From assembly GCA_902779075.1 (NCBI GenBank), contig CACZAK010000044.1:1-49304 (forward strand): a stretch of DNA of 49,304 nt, given 5' to 3'. Made by a program: the position numbers and the translations under genes. Of this stretch, positions 47,886-49,304 are shown one piece after another (positions within the stretch are counted from its first letter, which is position 1; each line of letters begins with the position of its first letter). The stretch comes from an uncultured bacterium. Lineage in GTDB: Bacteria; Verrucomicrobiota; Kiritimatiellia; RFP12; UBA1067. The notes under the pieces are model-generated. The model saw only the letters and a program-made list of their open reading frames with translations. It was not told the origin of the DNA and searched no databases.

Positions 47886-49304
47886 ATGGCAGACAAAAAA
47901 GCGTTTCCGCTTGAAAAAGTTAGGAACTTCGGCATCATGGCGCACATCGACGGCGGCAAGACGACCACGTCGGAGCGCATCCTCTACTATTCCGGCAAGA
48001 ACTACAAGATCGGCGAAGTGCATGACGGCGCCGCGACGATGGACTTCATGGTCCAGGAGCAGGAGCGCGGCATCACGATCCAGTCCGCCGCCACGTGCGT
48101 GCAGTGGGGCGCGTACCGTCTGTCGCTGATCGACACTCCCGGACACGTGGACTTCACGGCTGAGGTGGAGCGCTCGCTGCGCGTGCTCGACGGCGCGGTG
48201 GCCCTCTACTGCGCGGTGGGTGGCGTGCAGCCGCAGTCCGAGCAGGTGTGGCGCCAGTCCGAGAAGTACAAGGTGCCGAAGATCGCTTTCGTCAACAAGA
48301 TGGACCGCATCGGCGCGAACTTCTACAGCGTGATGGACCAGATGAAGAACCAGCTCGGCGCGAACCCCGTGCCGGTGGTGCTTCCGATCGGCGCGGGCGA
48401 GACGTTCGACGGCATCGTCGACCTCATCAAGATGAAGGCGATCCGCTACGACATGAAGAGCCTCGGCAAGAACATGACGGAGGAGGAGATTCCCGCCGAC
48501 ATGGTCGAGAAGGCGAAGGAGTACCGCCAGAAGATGATCGAGTCGGCCGCCGAGCAGGACGACGCGCTCATGGAGAAGTTCTTCGCGGGCGAGGAGCTCA
48601 CGAACGACGAAATCAAGGTGGCGCTCCGCAAGGGCTGCATGGCCCGCACGATCACCCCGGCGTTCTGCGGCTCGGCGTTCAAGGACAAGGGCGTGCAGCA
48701 GCTGCTCGACGGCGTGTGCGACTACCTGCCCTCGCCGATCGACGCGGGCGCGGCCGTCTCGGCCGACGATCCTTCGCAGAAGCGCGAGCCGAGCGACAGC
48801 GAGCCGTTCTGCGGCCTCGCGTTCAAGATCATGTCCGACAAGGCGATGGGCAAGATCACCTTCGTGCGCGTCTACTCCGGCACGCTCAAGCTCGGCGGCG
48901 AGCTGCTCGACTCCACGATCAACCAGGAGCAGCGCATCAGCCGTCTCTTCCGCATGCACGCGAACAAGCAGGAGGCACTCGAAGAGGCGCACGCCGGCGA
49001 CATCGTGGCGTGCGTGGGCCTCACGCAGACCCGCACGGGCGACACGCTCTGTGACCCCGAGCACCCGATCACTCTCGAGTCCATCGACTTCCCGGCGCCC
49101 GTGATCTCCGTCGCGGTGAAGCCGCAGTCGCGTCAGGACAACGAGAAGCTCGGCGCGGCGCTCCACGCCCTGGCGATGGAAGACCCGACCTTCGTCGTGA
49201 CCTTTGACCAGGAAACCTCCGAGACGATCATCGCCGGCATGGGCGAGCTCTACCTCGAGGTCATCGTGGACCGCCTGAAGCGCGAGTTCAACGTCGCGTG
49301 CGAC
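47886..49304 (+). CDS. fusA: Elongation factor G, 5' part (runs off the window)
   Basis: 473 codons are present and the frame is open at the window end. GTPase that moves tRNA and mRNA through the ribosome. G1 is [15 protein letters not shown], with Gly where most EF-G have Ala; then RGITI (switch I), DTPGH (G3), NKMD (G4) and GSA (G5). Domain II and the start of domain III follow ([19 protein letters not shown]). AAAGGAG precedes ATG 47886. No rpsL/rpsG genes precede it, so it is outside the usual str operon. Confidence 0.97.
   Translation, partial: MADKKAFPLEKVRNFGIMAHIDGGKTTTSERILYYSGKNYKIGEVHDGAATMDFMVQEQERGITIQSAATCVQWGAYRLSLIDTPGHVDFTAEVERSLRVLDGAVALYCAVGGVQPQSEQVWRQSEKYKVPKIAFVNKMDRIGANFYSVMDQMKNQLGANPVPVVLPIGAGETFDGIVDLIKMKAIRYDMKSLGKNMTEEEIPADMVEKAKEYRQKMIESAAEQDDALMEKFFAGEELTNDEIKVALRKGCMARTITPAFCGSAFKDKGVQQLLDGVCDYLPSPIDAGAAVSADDPSQKREPSDSEPFCGLAFKIMSDKAMGKITFVRVYSGTLKLGGELLDSTINQEQRISRLFRMHANKQEALEEAHAGDIVACVGLTQTRTGDTLCDPEHPITLESIDFPAPVISVAVKPQSRQDNEKLGAALHALAMEDPTFVVTFDQETSETIIAGMGELYLEVIVDRLKREFNVACD

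Noticed and set aside
47930..47975. Gly in place of Ala in the EF-G G1 motif (AHIDGGKT) as a functional novelty
   Set aside because: The position tolerates small residues and the rest of the GTPase site is standard.
47859..49166. 435-codon minus-strand frame opposite fusA
   Set aside because: Low-complexity Leu/Arg/His-rich shadow of a highly biased gene; EF-G motifs are on the plus strand.

Overview
The window looks like a chromosomal segment of an uncultured PVC-group bacterium, most likely a gut-associated Kiritimatiellota/Verrucomicrobiota lineage. This is an inference from gene content: a short mraZ-rsmH-ftsL-ftsI-murE cluster, a fungal-type ketol-acid reductoisomerase, a secreted clan GH-A-like glycosidase, a Tad pilus operon with an FHA-fused ATPase, and moderately high GC. 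Promoters repeatedly show extended -10 boxes of the form TGGTATAAT or TGATATAAT. No rRNA, tRNA, CRISPR array, transposase or integrase was seen.

Left part (about 1-13.7 kb, plus strand): a defence-type block. It holds a DUF1016 PD-(D/E)XK nuclease, a complete type I restriction-modification operon hsdM-hsdS-hsdR with 4-nt ATGA overlaps, a RadC-family protein, an AlbA_2 (Schlafen-like) protein, an ASCH-domain protein and a DUF2971-calcineurin-phosphoesterase fusion. A candidate structured RNA ending in a strong intrinsic terminator sits between the DUF1016 gene and hsdM.

Middle part (about 13.7-31.2 kb, plus strand): an accessory island. Unknown genes alternate with enzymes that act on ADP-ribose or RNA ends: a HAD-ADP-ribosylglycohydrolase fusion, a polynucleotide-kinase-like P-loop protein overlapping a Thg1-like 3'-5' polymerase, a CYTH protein, a NrtR-like NUDIX-winged-helix regulator, a PARG-type protein and a second ADP-ribosylglycohydrolase. 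An AbiEi/AbiEii toxin-antitoxin pair and a glycoside hydrolase lie among them. Intergenic stretches of 300-590 bases carry shared modules: consensus promoters, long hairpins that look like small RNAs, a leader of about 100-270 bases in front of three unrelated unknown genes, a gene tail copied to three places, and several palindromic repeat families. Truncated copies of AlbA_2, ORF6N and CYTH genes mark repeated insertion and decay.

Right part (about 31.3-49.3 kb): core chromosome. ilvC ends in a strong terminator and a G-rich tandem repeat. The division/cell-wall cluster mraZ-rsmH-ftsL-like-ftsI-murE plus a lipoprotein follows and ends at a hairpin. Converging on it from the minus strand are the Tad operon (two small pilins, TadE/TadG-type pseudopilins, CpaB, FHA-TadA, TadB), thiamine diphosphokinase and a PTS IIA-type protein. 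A short-form N-acetylglutamate synthase, a D-Ala-D-Ala carboxypeptidase and the 5' part of fusA are on the plus strand at the right end.

The most original signals are the repeated promoter-hairpin-leader modules at 14.5-21.3 kb, with two tandem structured small-RNA candidates at 17.62-17.94 kb, and the ADP-ribose/RNA-end gene set, part of which shares a nearly identical promoter with the ASCH gene 17 kb away.
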